Assembly: GCA_964417725.1 (NCBI GenBank)
Contig: CAYQIV010000009.1
Span: 1 to 64,000, forward strand
From: SHZI01 sp964417725
GTDB lineage: Bacteria > Pseudomonadota > Gammaproteobacteria > Steroidobacterales > GCA-2729495
Length of the DNA stretch: 64,000 nucleotides
Reading direction: 5' to 3'
Of this stretch, positions 7,696 to 17,033 are shown piece by piece. The notes beneath the pieces are model-generated. The model saw only the letters and a program-made list of their open reading frames with translations, was not told where the DNA came from and made no database searches. Position 1 is the first letter of the stretch. Every line of letters starts with the position of its first letter. Position numbers and translations under genes: made by a program.

Positions 7696-9060
7696 CTAGC
7701 GCACTGCGGGCTGGCAGCCTCGCCCGGCGATGCGGATGGCCACTTCCATCGCCTGCTCATAATTGAGGCGAGGATCGACCTGGCTGCGATAGTCACGGCT
7801 CAGGTCTGCATCCGTGAGGCCGCGTGCCCCGCCAGTGCACTCGGTGACGTGGTCCCCGGTGAGTTCAAGGTGCACGCCACCAAGGACGCTGCCCATCTCG
7901 CGATGCACGTCGAAGGCGGTATCGAGTTCGGCGAGGACCTTGTCAAAGCGCCGTGTCTTGAAACCGCTGCTGGAATTTTCCGTATTGCCATGCATGGGGT
8001 CGCAGACCCACAGCACCCGCGCTCCCTCGCCTGCCACGGCATCGATGAGCGGCGGCAGCAGGTCGCGGATACGGTCGGCCCCCATGCGGTGAATCAGCGT
8101 CAGGCGACCCGGCGCGTTGTCCGGGTTGAGGCAGCGAAGCAGGCCAACGAGCCAATCCGGAGTCATCGTCGGCCCTATCTTCACACCGACCGGATTGCTG
8201 ATACCGCGGAAAAACTCGGCGTGCGCGCCATCGATCGCGCTGGTCCGCACGCCGATCCACGGAAAGTGCGTGGTCAGGTCATACCAGGACTGGCGGTGCG
8301 CCAAAAACCGCGTCTGCGCCTGCTCATACGGCAGGTGAAGACCCTCATGACAGACATAGAAATCGACACGACGGGCCTGGTCGATGGTCTGGCCGGTGAT
8401 GCTCTCGAAGAAGTCCAGGCCATCAGCGACACGCTGGACAAGCCGATGGTATTCGCTCGCCAGCGGTGAATGGCGGACCCAGTCGAGGTCCCAGTTCTCG
8501 GGGTGATGCAGATCGGCAAACCCGCCATCGATGAGTGAGCGGATGAAATTGAGGGTCAGCGCCGCCCTCTCGTAACCGCGAAGCATCAGCTCGGGGTCGG
8601 GCTCGCGTTCGGCGGGCGTAAAACCCGGCCTGTTGACCAGGTCGCCGCGGAAACTCGGCAGCACCAGTCCATCGCGTGCCTCTTCACCGGCCGAGCGCGG
8701 CTTGGCGTACTGGCCCGCCATGCGTCCGATACGGATCACGGGCTTTTTCATTCCCGAGATGATAACCACGCTCATCTGCAGGAGAATCTTCAGCTTGTTG
8801 ACGATTTGCACCGATGTGCAGTCGGCGAAGGTCTCGGCGCAATCGCCGCCCTGCAGGATGAATGCCCGCCCTTCCTGGGCCTGAGCGATGCGCCCCTTCA
8901 ACGCATCGACCTCCCATGAAGTAACCAACGGCGGCAGGCTGGCCAGAGCGGACATGGCCAACGCAGCGCGCGCCGGGTCCGGGTAGACAGCCAACTGCCC
9001 GGCGATGCGCTGCTGCCAGCTCGCCGGGTTCCAGTCGTCTGCCTTGGTGCCCTGATCCAT
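7696..9060 (-). CDS. Class II 3-deoxy-7-phosphoheptulonate synthase
   Basis: This 454-residue plant-type DAHP synthase condenses phosphoenolpyruvate and erythrose 4-phosphate in the first step of the shikimate pathway. Class II hallmarks are visible: GRAFILQGGDCAETF near residue 75, RIGRMAGQYAKPRS, and later VLWVCDPMHGNT and GVHLELTGDHVTEC, which supply metal and substrate ligands. The start is the ATG at 9060; upstream in-frame codons lack a ribosome-binding site. It ends 42 bases before uvrC and shares its strand. Class II enzymes replace or accompany the AroF/G/H type in many GC-rich bacteria. Confidence 0.95.
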   Translation of the reverse strand: MDQGTKADDWNPASWQQRIAGQLAVYPDPARAALAMSALASLPPLVTSWEVDALKGRIAQAQEGRAFILQGGDCAETFADCTSVQIVNKLKILLQMSVVIISGMKKPVIRIGRMAGQYAKPRSAGEEARDGLVLPSFRGDLVNRPGFTPAEREPDPELMLRGYERAALTLNFIRSLIDGGFADLHHPENWDLDWVRHSPLASEYHRLVQRVADGLDFFESITGQTIDQARRVDFYVCHEGLHLPYEQAQTRFLAHRQSWYDLTTHFPWIGVRTSAIDGAHAEFFRGISNPVGVKIGPTMTPDWLVGLLRCLNPDNAPGRLTLIHRMGADRIRDLLPPLIDAVAGEGARVLWVCDPMHGNTENSSSGFKTRRFDKVLAELDTAFDVHREMGSVLGGVHLELTGDHVTECTGGARGLTDADLSRDYRSQVDPRLNYEQAMEVAIRIAGRGCQPAVR

Positions 9061-9128
9061 ATGTGTGCCGACTATGCCATAGCCCCGGTCCGCCACCAAA
9101 GCAGTGCACCCGATGCCGACGACACTGC

Positions 9129-9134
9129 TATCAT
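9129..9134 (+). promoter_or_regulatory. Possible extended -10 for the nfeD operon
   Basis: TATCAT preceded by TGC fits an extended -10 box 25 bases before the GTG start at 9159. It lies in the divergent gap with the DAHP synthase gene. No clear -35 box is visible. Confidence 0.35.
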
Positions 9135-9158
9135 GGCGCCACGCTGCAGGAGGTCACC

Positions 9159-10562
9159 GTGTCATCACGACTCATGCGATGCGGCTTATGGATCACGCTG
9201 GTCCTGGCTGGCGTGCTGAGCGGCCTTTCCGCCGCCCAGGATGAGGCTGCAACCGCGGCGCCCGGCAGTGCCTTGCGACTTGAGGTCCGGGGGGCGATCG
9301 GCCCTGCCACGGCGGACTTCATCAACAAGGGGATCGCCAGGGCCGGTGCCGACGGCCACCGGGTGCTGATCATCGAGATGGACACACCGGGCGGCCTCGA
9401 CTCGGCCACACGCGATATCGTCAAGGCGATCATCGCCTCGCCCGTGCCGGTGGTCACATGGGTGGCGCCAGGCGGATCGCGGGCAGCCAGCGCGGGCACT
9501 TACATCCTCTATGCAAGCCATGTGGCAGCCATGGCGCCAGCCACCAACCTGGGTTCCGCCACGCCAGTGCAGATCGGCGGCGGTTCGCCGCCGGCACCAG
9601 CACCCACGGCGGATGACAAGACGACCGGGGGCAAGCCGGAAGAAGGCCCGTCAGCGGGCGGCGCGCCATCCGGCTCAGCCATGGAGCGCAAGGTGGTCAA
9701 CGATGCGGTCGCCTACATCCGCGGGCTCGCCGAACTGCGCGGACGCAATGCCGACTGGGCCGAGCGGGCGGTCACCGAGGCCGCCAACCTGACGGCAGAA
9801 GCCGCGCTCAACGAAAAGGTCATCGATCTCGTCGCCGCGAATATCGACGAACTGCTGCGCGCCATCGACGGACGCGAAGTCATGGTCGGTGAGCAACGCC
9901 AGACATTGGCAACCGCCGGACTTTCGGTCGTCGATTTCGAGCCGGACTGGCGCACTCGTCTGCTCAGTACGCTGACCGACCCCAACGTCGCCTATCTGTT
10001 GATGCTCGCTGGAATCTATGGACTGATATTCGAGGGTTACAACCCGGGTGCAATCCTTCCCGGCGTCGTCGGCGCAATCTGCCTGTTGCTGGCGCTGTTC
10101 GCCTTTCAGGTCCTGTCGGTCAACTATGCCGGTCTTGCCCTGATCGGACTGGGCATCGTCCTCCTCATCGCCGAAGCGCTGGCGCCCAGTTTCGGCGTGT
10201 TGGGTTTTGGCGGCATCATCGCTTTCGTCATCGGCTCCATCATTCTGCTCGACAGCCCGGCGCCCGGCTTCGGCATCTCCAGCGCGTTGATCGGTGGCAT
10301 CGCCCTGGCGGCCAGCGCCGGCCTGCTCGTCGCCATGACCATGTTCATGCGGGTCCGCCGCAGGCCTGTGGTGAGCGGGCGCGAAGGCCTGGTGGGCGAG
10401 CAGGGTGAGGTGCTCGCTGTGGCCGGTCAGCACTGCGACATCCTCGTCCATGGCGAGCGCTGGAAGGCAAAAGCGGCCACGCCTCTTGCCGTGGGCGACC
10501 GCGTCCGTGTCCTGTCCATCGAAGGGCTGACGCTTGATGTCGAGGCCATGACCGACAAGTGA
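9159..10562 (+). CDS. nfeD: NfeD-type membrane serine protease
   Basis: A 467-residue membrane protein of the long NfeD family. The GTG start has a strong AGGAGGT five bases upstream, followed by a signal peptide. A ClpP/SppA-like protease domain comes first, with probable nucleophile Ser111 (SRAASAGTYIL) and base Lys178 (MERKVVNDAV). Between them lies an unusual low-complexity Pro/Gly/Ala insert (about 140-175). Four to five membrane helices follow (about 285-415), then a C-terminal OB-fold NfeD domain. The next gene encodes a stomatin-like protein; the family is known to cleave or assemble with such partners in membrane quality control. Confidence 0.9.
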   Translation: MSSRLMRCGLWITLVLAGVLSGLSAAQDEAATAAPGSALRLEVRGAIGPATADFINKGIARAGADGHRVLIIEMDTPGGLDSATRDIVKAIIASPVPVVTWVAPGGSRAASAGTYILYASHVAAMAPATNLGSATPVQIGGGSPPAPAPTADDKTTGGKPEEGPSAGGAPSGSAMERKVVNDAVAYIRGLAELRGRNADWAERAVTEAANLTAEAALNEKVIDLVAANIDELLRAIDGREVMVGEQRQTLATAGLSVVDFEPDWRTRLLSTLTDPNVAYLLMLAGIYGLIFEGYNPGAILPGVVGAICLLLALFAFQVLSVNYAGLALIGLGIVLLIAEALAPSFGVLGFGGIIAFVIGSIILLDSPAPGFGISSALIGGIALAASAGLLVAMTMFMRVRRRPVVSGREGLVGEQGEVLAVAGQHCDILVHGERWKAKAATPLAVGDRVRVLSIEGLTLDVEAMTDK

Positions 10563-10627
10563 TGCCGTCAACACGCCCCGCTGCGGGTGCATGACGGCCC
10601 CGGATAGTCAACAAAGGAGTTCAGATC

Positions 10628-11410
10628 ATGCTCGGGTCAAGCCTGGTGTTTGCGGTTCTGCTGGCCTTGTTCGTTTTCAGCGCCATCAAGATCCTGAACG
10701 AGTACGAGCGCGGGGTGGTGTTCTTCCTCGGGCGGTTCCAGAGCGTCAAGGGGCCCGGCCTCATCATCATCATCCCCGGACTTCAGCGCATGGTCAAAGT
10801 CGATCTGCGCCTGATCGTTCTCGACGTACCGCCGCAGGATGTCATTTCCCGTGACAACGTTTCCGTGAAAGTCAACGCGGTGGTGTACTTCCGTGTCCTC
10901 GATCCGGAGAGGGCCGTCATTCAAGTCGCCAATGTCTTCGAGGCCACCAGTCAGCTCGCCCAGACAACACTGCGCTCGGTCCTTGGCCAGCACGACCTCG
11001 ACGATATGCTCGCCGAGCGGGAGAAGCTCAACGCGAATATCCAGGACATCCTCGACCGCCAGACCGACTCCTGGGGCATCAAGGTCTCGAACGTCGAGAT
11101 CAAGCAGGTCGACATCGGCGAAAGCATGGTGAGGGCCATCGCTGCACAGGCCGAGGCCGAGAGGTCACGGCGGGCCAAGATCATCCACGCCGAGGGCGAA
11201 CGGCAGGCGGCCGATCAGCTCGTGGAGGCCGCGCGGACGCTTGCGGCGGAAGGCGGTGCACTGCATTTGCGCTACATGCAGACCCTCACGGAGATTGCCA
11301 GTGACAAGACCAACACCATCGTCTTCCCGCTGCCCATCGACCTCATGGCCCCGTTGATGAACCGGGTGTCCCGCCCGGGCAACGGCGGGACAACCGGTAA
11401 TAATCAGTAG
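10628..11410 (+). CDS. Slipin/stomatin-family SPFH protein
   Basis: A 260-residue protein with one N-terminal membrane helix (about 4-22), an SPFH/Band 7 domain (ERGVVFFLGRFQSVKGPGLI onward) and an alanine/glutamate-rich coiled coil (about 165-215, EAERSRRAKIIHAEGERQAA). Such proteins form oligomeric membrane scaffolds. It follows nfeD by 65 bases, the standard partner pair, and AAAGGAG precedes its start. The C-terminus is hydrophilic and glycine-rich. QmcA or HflK/C relatives are alternatives, but the NfeD neighbour favours the slipin/PH1511 type. Confidence 0.92.
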   Translation: MLGSSLVFAVLLALFVFSAIKILNEYERGVVFFLGRFQSVKGPGLIIIIPGLQRMVKVDLRLIVLDVPPQDVISRDNVSVKVNAVVYFRVLDPERAVIQVANVFEATSQLAQTTLRSVLGQHDLDDMLAEREKLNANIQDILDRQTDSWGIKVSNVEIKQVDIGESMVRAIAAQAEAERSRRAKIIHAEGERQAADQLVEAARTLAAEGGALHLRYMQTLTEIASDKTNTIVFPLPIDLMAPLMNRVSRPGNGGTTGNNQ

Positions 11411-12027
11411 GCCGGCCGTACGTGGACTTCCACCGGGATCCGGTCGCCGGGCGGTACGGTGGTGTGGGTCATGTATTCGCGCCCGTGGTAGAGATACGTC
11501 ACCCGGTAGCCCGCGACGCGTTCCTCGATGCGCGGCTCATGTCGGGTGTGGCATTCGGTGACAGGATAAGGTGCAGACCCCGGCCGGCCTGGGTGACGGC
11601 CCCCGGCCCGGTCGTGCAGCGCGTGCCGGGCAGCTGCGTCGTGACCGATCGCTGCGCCCACCAGGGTACCGAGCAGACGCATTGCATCACGGCCATCGCC
11701 GTCGCCGAAACGATTACCGATGACGCCACCGATGACACCGCCGGCGATCGTGCCACCGGCGGTGCGGTACCGGTGCGGCGCACCGCCCGGCGGGTCGTGC
11801 CAGGCTTCGGCTGCTGAATAGGCGGTAGTCTCGACACACTCTCTCACGGGGACGTGCACCGTCACCCGCTGGCGCAACGGCTCGACGTCAACGACACGCG
11901 CATAGTCGACATCCGGAGACGGATACCGGTCATGCCCGTGGCCGGCCTGCGATGCATGGCTGGCGAGCGCGAACGAGATGGCAATGATGCCGGCCACGCC
12001 GGCGGTCCTCGGGTGAAGGGATGGCAT
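11404..12027 (-). CDS. Glycine-zipper 2TM envelope protein
   Basis: A 207-residue exported protein with a signal peptide (about 1-28) and a glycine-zipper segment (TIAGGVIGGVIGNRFGDGDG, about 93-112, continuing through LLGTLVGAAIGH). It has a histidine-rich N-terminus and a C-terminal beta-like part with YRVTYLYHGREYMTHT. Family members with this plan (SlyB/PcP-like, glycine zipper 2TM) sit in the outer membrane or periplasm and are often linked to envelope stress. It is convergent with the stomatin gene, and the two ends overlap by 7 bases. Confidence 0.75.
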   Translation of the reverse strand: MPSLHPRTAGVAGIIAISFALASHASQAGHGHDRYPSPDVDYARVVDVEPLRQRVTVHVPVRECVETTAYSAAEAWHDPPGGAPHRYRTAGGTIAGGVIGGVIGNRFGDGDGRDAMRLLGTLVGAAIGHDAAARHALHDRAGGRHPGRPGSAPYPVTECHTRHEPRIEERVAGYRVTYLYHGREYMTHTTVPPGDRIPVEVHVRPAY

Positions 12028-12083
12028 GATTCAAGCTCCTGCGGCATGACCCGCCACGACCCTAACGGGACAGCATGAACTGC

Positions 12084-12899
12084 CTATGAACCCCCGGAGT
12101 CCGGCACGCCGCCGGAATGCACTCCCTTGATCTTGCGCCATGCGGCATCGAGTTCATCCGCGGACCAGTGGGTCCAGTCACGACCGGATACCCCGACCGC
12201 CTGTTCGAGAAGGCGAAACCTGGCCTCGAACTTGCGGTTTGCCTGACGCAGCGATTCCTCGGCATCCACCCCCAGGTGCCTGGCGAGGCTGACCACTGAA
12301 AGCAGCAGGTCGCCAAGTTCCTCGCAAACCGCCTGCCTGTCCCGGCCAGCCCGCGCCTGCTCCAGTTCCTCGAGTTCCTCGCGGACCTTGGCGGCAACCG
12401 CACCGGCATCCGTCCAGTCGAAACCCACGGTCGCCGCACGACGTCCGATCTTGTCGGCACGGACGAGGGCCGGCAGCGCCTGGCCGATACCCGCCATGAG
12501 TGAATCGTCAGCCATTTCACCACCCGCAGCCTTGCGTTCCTGGGCCTTGATCCGCTCCCAAGAGCGGCGCGTGGCAGCCTTCCCGGTGACGCCATCAGGG
12601 CCGAAGACGTGCGGGTGTCGCCGGATCATCTTGGTACAGATCGCCGCGGAAACATCCTGAAAATCGAAAGCCCCCTGCTCGCTGGCGAGTTGTGCGTGAT
12701 ACACGACCTGAAACAACAGGTCACCCAGTTCATCGCACAGGGCCGGCATGTCATCACGGTCGATGGCGTCAGCGACTTCGTAGGCTTCCTCTATCGTATA
12801 GGGGGCGATCGTGCTGAAGTCCTGGTCGAGATCCCAGGGGCAACCGCGCACCGGGTCGCGCAACAAGGCCATGATCTCGATCAGTCGCTCGACGGACAT
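12084..12899 (-). CDS. mazG: Nucleoside triphosphate pyrophosphohydrolase MazG
   Basis: A 271-residue protein with two tandem MazG domains, as in E. coli MazG. It hydrolyses NTPs/dNTPs to monophosphates and pyrophosphate, cleaning the nucleotide pool and lowering ppGpp-related signals. The first domain shows RDPVRGCPWDLDQ and the metal-binding EEAYEVADAI...DELGDLLFQVVYHA pattern (about 15-75). The second repeats E-x-x-E and EELGDLLLSVVSLARH (about 170-220). It is on the same strand as fumC and 33 bases downstream of it, and may be co-transcribed. Confidence 0.95.
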   Translation of the reverse strand: MSVERLIEIMALLRDPVRGCPWDLDQDFSTIAPYTIEEAYEVADAIDRDDMPALCDELGDLLFQVVYHAQLASEQGAFDFQDVSAAICTKMIRRHPHVFGPDGVTGKAATRRSWERIKAQERKAAGGEMADDSLMAGIGQALPALVRADKIGRRAATVGFDWTDAGAVAAKVREELEELEQARAGRDRQAVCEELGDLLLSVVSLARHLGVDAEESLRQANRKFEARFRLLEQAVGVSGRDWTHWSADELDAAWRKIKGVHSGGVPDSGGS

Positions 12900-12932
12900 G
12901 TGCGCTCCGGTATTTGGGCTTGCCGGTCGCGG

Positions 12933-14321
12933 TCAGGACTTGATGCCACCGCGCGTCAGGGCCTTGACGTCAAGCAGCCGGTTGATCTCCCGGTCGGTCA
13001 AGTCAGTGAGTTCGGCCGCGACGTCACGAATCGGCCGGCGCTGCGCATATGCCGCCTTGGCGACCTTCGCTCCCGTTTCATAACCGATGACCGGATTCAG
13101 GGCAGTCACCAGCATGGGGTTCTGGTCGAGTACGGTGGCCAGTTGCTGCTCGTGGACGGCAAACCCTGCAATGGCTTTATCCGCCAGGAGGCGACTGGCG
13201 TTGCCGAGCAGCGAGATGCTCTGCAATAGATTGTGCGCGATTACGGGCAGCATGACATTCAGCTGGAAATTGCCCGACTGCCCCGCCACCGTGATGGCGG
13301 CATCGTTGCCGATGACCTGCGCTGCGACCATCGCCGTCGCCTCCGGTATCACGGGGTTGACCTTGCCGGGCATAATGCTGCTGCCCGGCTGAAGGGCCGG
13401 CAGCGAGATCTCGGCAATGCCGGCCAGCGGTCCGCTGTTCATCCAGCGCAGGTCGTTGGCAATCTTCATCAACGCCACGGCCAGCACCTTGAGCTGCCCC
13501 GATAACTCCACGGCCGAATCCTGGCAGCTCAGCGACTCGAAAAGGTTGGGTGACTGGCTGAAGCGGATGCCGGTCTGCTCACTGAGCAGTAATGCCACCT
13601 TGCGACCGAAGCGCGGGTGCGCATTGATACCGGTGCCCACAGCCGTGCCTCCCTGGGCCAGCCGTTGTAACCGCGGCAGGCTGTCGCGGATCCGTGCCCT
13701 GGCGTTGGTCACCTGCCGTGCCCAGCCGCCGAGTTCCTGCCCCATCGTGATCGGCATGGCGTCCATGAGGTGCGTACGGCCGGTCTTGACGACCCGGTCG
13801 AGCCTGCGGGCCTTCTTCACGATGGTGGCAGCGAGATGTTCAAGTGCCGGCAGCAGGCACTCGGAAACACCGAGCACCGCACTGACATGGATTGCCGTCG
13901 GGATGACATCGTTGCTGCTCTGACCCATGTTGACGTCATCATTGGGATGTACCACCGCCTTCAGGCGTTCGGTGGCCAGGCGGGCGATCACCTCATTGGC
14001 ATTCATGTTCGAACTGGTGCCCGAACCAGTCTGGAAAATATCGACGGGAAAATGGCGGTCATGCTTGCCGGCTGCGACCTCCAGCGACGCTGACTGGATC
14101 GCCATCGCCCGGCGACCGGACATCAGGCCGAGTTCGGCATTGGCGCCCGCGGCGGCCCACTTGACCAGTCCGAGCGCGCGGATGAATTCGCGCGGCAGGG
14201 GCAGACCGCTGATGGGAAAATTTTCAATGGCGCGTTGTGTCTGCGCACCCCACAGGGCATCGGCCGGAACGCGCAACTCGCCCATGCTGTCCCGCTCGAC
14301 GCGGAAACCGTTGTCAGCCAT
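12933..14321 (-). CDS. fumC: Class II fumarate hydratase
   Basis: A 462-residue oxygen-stable fumarase that interconverts fumarate and malate in the TCA cycle. The superfamily signature GSSIMPGKVNP is present near residue 318, as are TGSGTSSNMNANEVI (about 97) and GRTHLMDAMPITMGQE. The start is the ATG at 14321, preceded by GGAGAGGGA, after which MADNGFRVERDSMGELRVP is a normal FumC N-terminus. It is divergent from purB, another member of the same fumarase/aspartase fold family. Confidence 0.95.
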   Translation of the reverse strand: MADNGFRVERDSMGELRVPADALWGAQTQRAIENFPISGLPLPREFIRALGLVKWAAAGANAELGLMSGRRAMAIQSASLEVAAGKHDRHFPVDIFQTGSGTSSNMNANEVIARLATERLKAVVHPNDDVNMGQSSNDVIPTAIHVSAVLGVSECLLPALEHLAATIVKKARRLDRVVKTGRTHLMDAMPITMGQELGGWARQVTNARARIRDSLPRLQRLAQGGTAVGTGINAHPRFGRKVALLLSEQTGIRFSQSPNLFESLSCQDSAVELSGQLKVLAVALMKIANDLRWMNSGPLAGIAEISLPALQPGSSIMPGKVNPVIPEATAMVAAQVIGNDAAITVAGQSGNFQLNVMLPVIAHNLLQSISLLGNASRLLADKAIAGFAVHEQQLATVLDQNPMLVTALNPVIGYETGAKVAKAAYAQRRPIRDVAAELTDLTDREINRLLDVKALTRGGIKS

Positions 14322-14425
14322 TCGTGTCCCTCTCCCCGGATGGGTTGCCGTCGGCCCCGTCGGCCGGATACCGGGCTGGTGTATGATTGCCGGCGCAAAG
14401 TATAGGACGTTTCCCGCTGACCGGC

Positions 14426-15802
14426 ATGAACCACGACCCACTCACCGCCATCTCGCCGCTCGACGGTCGCTACGCATCGCGGCTTGCCCCCCTGCGGGAG
14501 ATATTTTCGGAGTTTGGTTTGATCCGCTTTCGCGTGCTGACGGAGGTGCGCTGGCTGCAGTTCCTTGCCGGCGAAGCCAGCATACGCGGCATCGGCCCCT
14601 TGCCACCGGTCGTCAGCGAGCACCTCGACCGGCTCGCCGAGAAGTTCTCCCTGGACGATGCCCGGCAGGTCAAGGCGATCGAGAAAACCACCAATCACGA
14701 TGTCAAGGCCGTCGAATATTTCATCGCCGCACAGCTTGGTGATGATGCTGATCTCGCCCGGATACGCCCCTTCATCCACTTCGCGTGCACATCCGAGGAC
14801 ATCAACAACGTCTCCTATGCGTTGATGCTCAGGCATGGCCGCGACGACGTGCTGATGCCCATGCTGCGCCAGTTCGGGGCGCAGTTGCAGGGCATGGCTG
14901 CCGGGCTTGCCGATATCCCCCTGTTGGCCCGCACCCACGGCCAGCCGGCGAGCCCCACGACCGTCGGCAAGGAGATCGCCAACATGGCATGGCGGTTGCA
15001 GCGCCAGACGGCAACGCTGCGTGCGGTATCACCACTGGCCAAGTTCAATGGTGCGGTCGGCAATTACAACGCCCATGTCGCCGCGTACCCCGAGTGCGAC
15101 TGGCCGGCACTCGGCGGGCGTTTTATCGCGTCCCTCGGACTGGAACACAATCCCTACACCACGCAGATCGAACCCCACGACTGGGTCGCCGAGTATTGCG
15201 ATGCGCTGGCGCGCATCAACACGGTGTTGATCGACATCGCGCGCGACTTCTGGCTGTACATCGCCATCGGTGTATTCCGCCAGCGCACGGTCGACAGCGA
15301 AGTGGGGTCATCGACGATGCCGCACAAGGTCAACCCGATCGATTTCGAGAACGCCGAGGGCAATCTCGGTGTTGCCAACGCACTGTTGGGCCATTTCTCG
15401 GCGAAGCTGCCCATCTCCCGCTGGCAAAGGGATCTCAGCGATTCGACCGTACTGCGCAACATCGGCGTGGCAGCGGGTCATACCGTACTGGCACTGCATG
15501 CCCTGCTCACGGGCCTGCGCAAGCTGGACGTGGACCGGGGACGCCTCAGGGCCGAACTCGACGGCAGCTGGGAAGTGCTCGGCGAGGCCATACAGACCGT
15601 GATGCGCCGGCATGGCCATGCGGACGCCTACGAGCAGCTCAAGGCCCTGACCCGCGGCACGGCGATGGACCGCCATACCATTGCCGACTTCCTCGCGACC
15701 GTCGACATCCCGGACGCCGACCGCGAGCGCCTGCTGGCCCTCACCCCCGCGGGCTATACGGGCTTGGCCGCCGAACTGGCCAGACGGTGCGACGGAGATT
15801 GA
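14426..15802 (+). CDS. purB: Adenylosuccinate lyase
   Basis: A 458-residue enzyme of purine synthesis that splits SAICAR and adenylosuccinate, releasing fumarate. MNHDPLTAISPLDGRYASR is a typical gammaproteobacterial PurB start. The signature SSTMPHKVNPIDFENAEGN is near residue 294, and the catalytic-histidine region THGQPASPTTVGKE is near 170. It begins a plus-strand series through a PLD-like protein, a Nudix protein and mnmA. E. coli keeps purB, hflD, mnmA and nudJ together, so the neighbourhood is conserved apart from hflD. Confidence 0.97.
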   Translation: MNHDPLTAISPLDGRYASRLAPLREIFSEFGLIRFRVLTEVRWLQFLAGEASIRGIGPLPPVVSEHLDRLAEKFSLDDARQVKAIEKTTNHDVKAVEYFIAAQLGDDADLARIRPFIHFACTSEDINNVSYALMLRHGRDDVLMPMLRQFGAQLQGMAAGLADIPLLARTHGQPASPTTVGKEIANMAWRLQRQTATLRAVSPLAKFNGAVGNYNAHVAAYPECDWPALGGRFIASLGLEHNPYTTQIEPHDWVAEYCDALARINTVLIDIARDFWLYIAIGVFRQRTVDSEVGSSTMPHKVNPIDFENAEGNLGVANALLGHFSAKLPISRWQRDLSDSTVLRNIGVAAGHTVLALHALLTGLRKLDVDRGRLRAELDGSWEVLGEAIQTVMRRHGHADAYEQLKALTRGTAMDRHTIADFLATVDIPDADRERLLALTPAGYTGLAAELARRCDGD

Positions 15803-15890
15803 GGCTGGTCGAGCCCTGCACACCCTGCCCGGCAGCCTGCAATCGCCGACAACCGTGACGCATTCGACACTTCCGTGGCGCATCCAGCGC

Positions 15891-15897
15891 CTAGAAT
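15891..15897 (+). promoter_or_regulatory. CTAGAAT box before the 15932 gene
   Basis: A -10-like CTAGAAT lies 34 bases before the ATG at 15932. It is one of five copies of this 7-mer placed just upstream of plus-strand gene starts in the window. Confidence 0.4.
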
Positions 15898-15931
15898 CGG
15901 GCCCTCGAACCGCCCTCGGCCGCCACCACGC

Positions 15932-16441
15932 ATGCAGCAGGAATCCCCCATCGAACGGACACGCGGACAGCGCTGGGTCGTCACATCCGCCGAGGATGCC
16001 TGCGCCGCGGTGGTCGAGATCGCGGGCGTGGCGCAGCGCGGCCTGGCCATCATGACGCCGGACCTGGAGCCCGGCATCTATGATTCGGACAAATTCATCG
16101 CCGTCGTGAAAAAGCTCGTACTCGCCAAACGTTGCGCGCGAGTCCGGGTCCTGATCACCCTGCCCAACCGCACCGTACGCAATGGCAACAGGCTGATCGG
16201 GCTGGGACGACGCCTCGACAGCTATATCGAGTTCCGCAACCTGCACGAGGATTACCGCGATCACCGCGAGGCGTTCCTCCTCGCCGACGACACGGCGCTG
16301 CTGTATCGCGTCGACCATGCGCGCTGGGAAGGCATCGCAGACACCTACGAGCCAGCGGTCGCACGGCGTTACCTCGGCATGTTCGAGGAAATCTGGGCTG
16401 CATCCGAGACCGCCAGGGAGCTCCGCCGGTTGCGGGTCTGA
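15932..16441 (+). CDS. Small PLD-like domain protein (DUF7931-like)
   Basis: A 169-residue cytoplasmic protein. The pattern LAIMTPDLEPGIYDSDKF, then RVRVLITLPN, then RDHREAFLLADDTALLYRV resembles the C-terminal domain that follows GNAT acetyltransferases in many gammaproteobacteria and has a phospholipase-D-like fold. Here it stands alone, without an acetyltransferase domain. No HxK pair typical of active PLD enzymes is visible, so catalysis is doubtful. It sits between purB and the Nudix gene, with its own CTAGAAT box upstream. Confidence 0.6.
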   Translation: MQQESPIERTRGQRWVVTSAEDACAAVVEIAGVAQRGLAIMTPDLEPGIYDSDKFIAVVKKLVLAKRCARVRVLITLPNRTVRNGNRLIGLGRRLDSYIEFRNLHEDYRDHREAFLLADDTALLYRVDHARWEGIADTYEPAVARRYLGMFEEIWAASETARELRRLRV

Positions 16442-16498
16442 TGTCCCACGGGCCGACGCCGCCCCCGAACGACGGCGAGCACGGGCAAGGCCCGGACG

Positions 16499-16999
16499 AT
16501 GATGGAACCAGACGACATCGAGACCCTTGCCCCGGAACTGACCGTTGCCGCAATCTGTGAACGCGACGGCCGCTTCCTGTTCGTCGAGGAAACAGTCGGT
16601 GGACGCCGCGTGATCAACCAGCCAGCCGGGCATGTCGAGATCGGGGAGTCATCGATCGATGCCGTCAAGCGCGAGGCGCTGGAGGAATCCGGATGGCATT
16701 TCCAGCCGGATGCGGTCGTCGGGATATACTGTTGGGCGCCATCCCGCAACCGGCCGCCTTATCTCCGCATCGCCTATTCCGGCACCTGCACCCACCACGA
16801 GCCCGGGCGATTGCTCGATGCAGGGATCATCCGCACGCTGTGGCTCGACCGCGACGCGCTGCAGACGGGTCAGCCGCCGCAACGCAGCCCGATGGTCCTG
16901 CGCTGCGTCGATGACTACCTGCGCGGTACCCGCCACCCGATGGCAAACATCGGACGTCTCACCGTTCCCGAGCTGCTGGAACGCGCTGCGGTACTGTGA
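16499..16999 (+). CDS. nudJ: NudJ-like Nudix hydrolase
   Basis: A 166-residue Nudix pyrophosphatase. The Nudix box is complete: Gly44, Glu50, Arg58-Glu59, Glu62-Glu63, Gly65. The N-terminal TVAAICERDGRFLFVEE matches the NudJ/phosphatase-type subgroup, whose E. coli member acts on thiamine-pyrophosphate precursors and nucleoside triphosphates. It lies 34 bases before mnmA, the same partner as in E. coli. The first of two adjacent ATGs is taken as the start; either is possible. Confidence 0.85.
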   Translation: MMEPDDIETLAPELTVAAICERDGRFLFVEETVGGRRVINQPAGHVEIGESSIDAVKREALEESGWHFQPDAVVGIYCWAPSRNRPPYLRIAYSGTCTHHEPGRLLDAGIIRTLWLDRDALQTGQPPQRSPMVLRCVDDYLRGTRHPMANIGRLTVPELLERAAVL

Positions 17000-17020
17000 T
17001 CTTGCAGCGGATGGCGGCTG

Positions 17021-17027
17021 CTAGAAT
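17021..17027 (+). promoter_or_regulatory. CTAGAAT box before mnmA
   Basis: A -10-like CTAGAAT ends 6 bases before the mnmA ATG. Used as a promoter this close, it would give a leaderless or nearly leaderless mRNA. Confidence 0.35.
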
Positions 17028-17033
17028 CGCCAC

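Noticed and set aside
6113..7699. Long plus-strand open frame opposite uvrC
   Set aside because: It is the mirror of a well-conserved uvrC gene; GC-rich DNA keeps such frames open, and the translation shows no motif.
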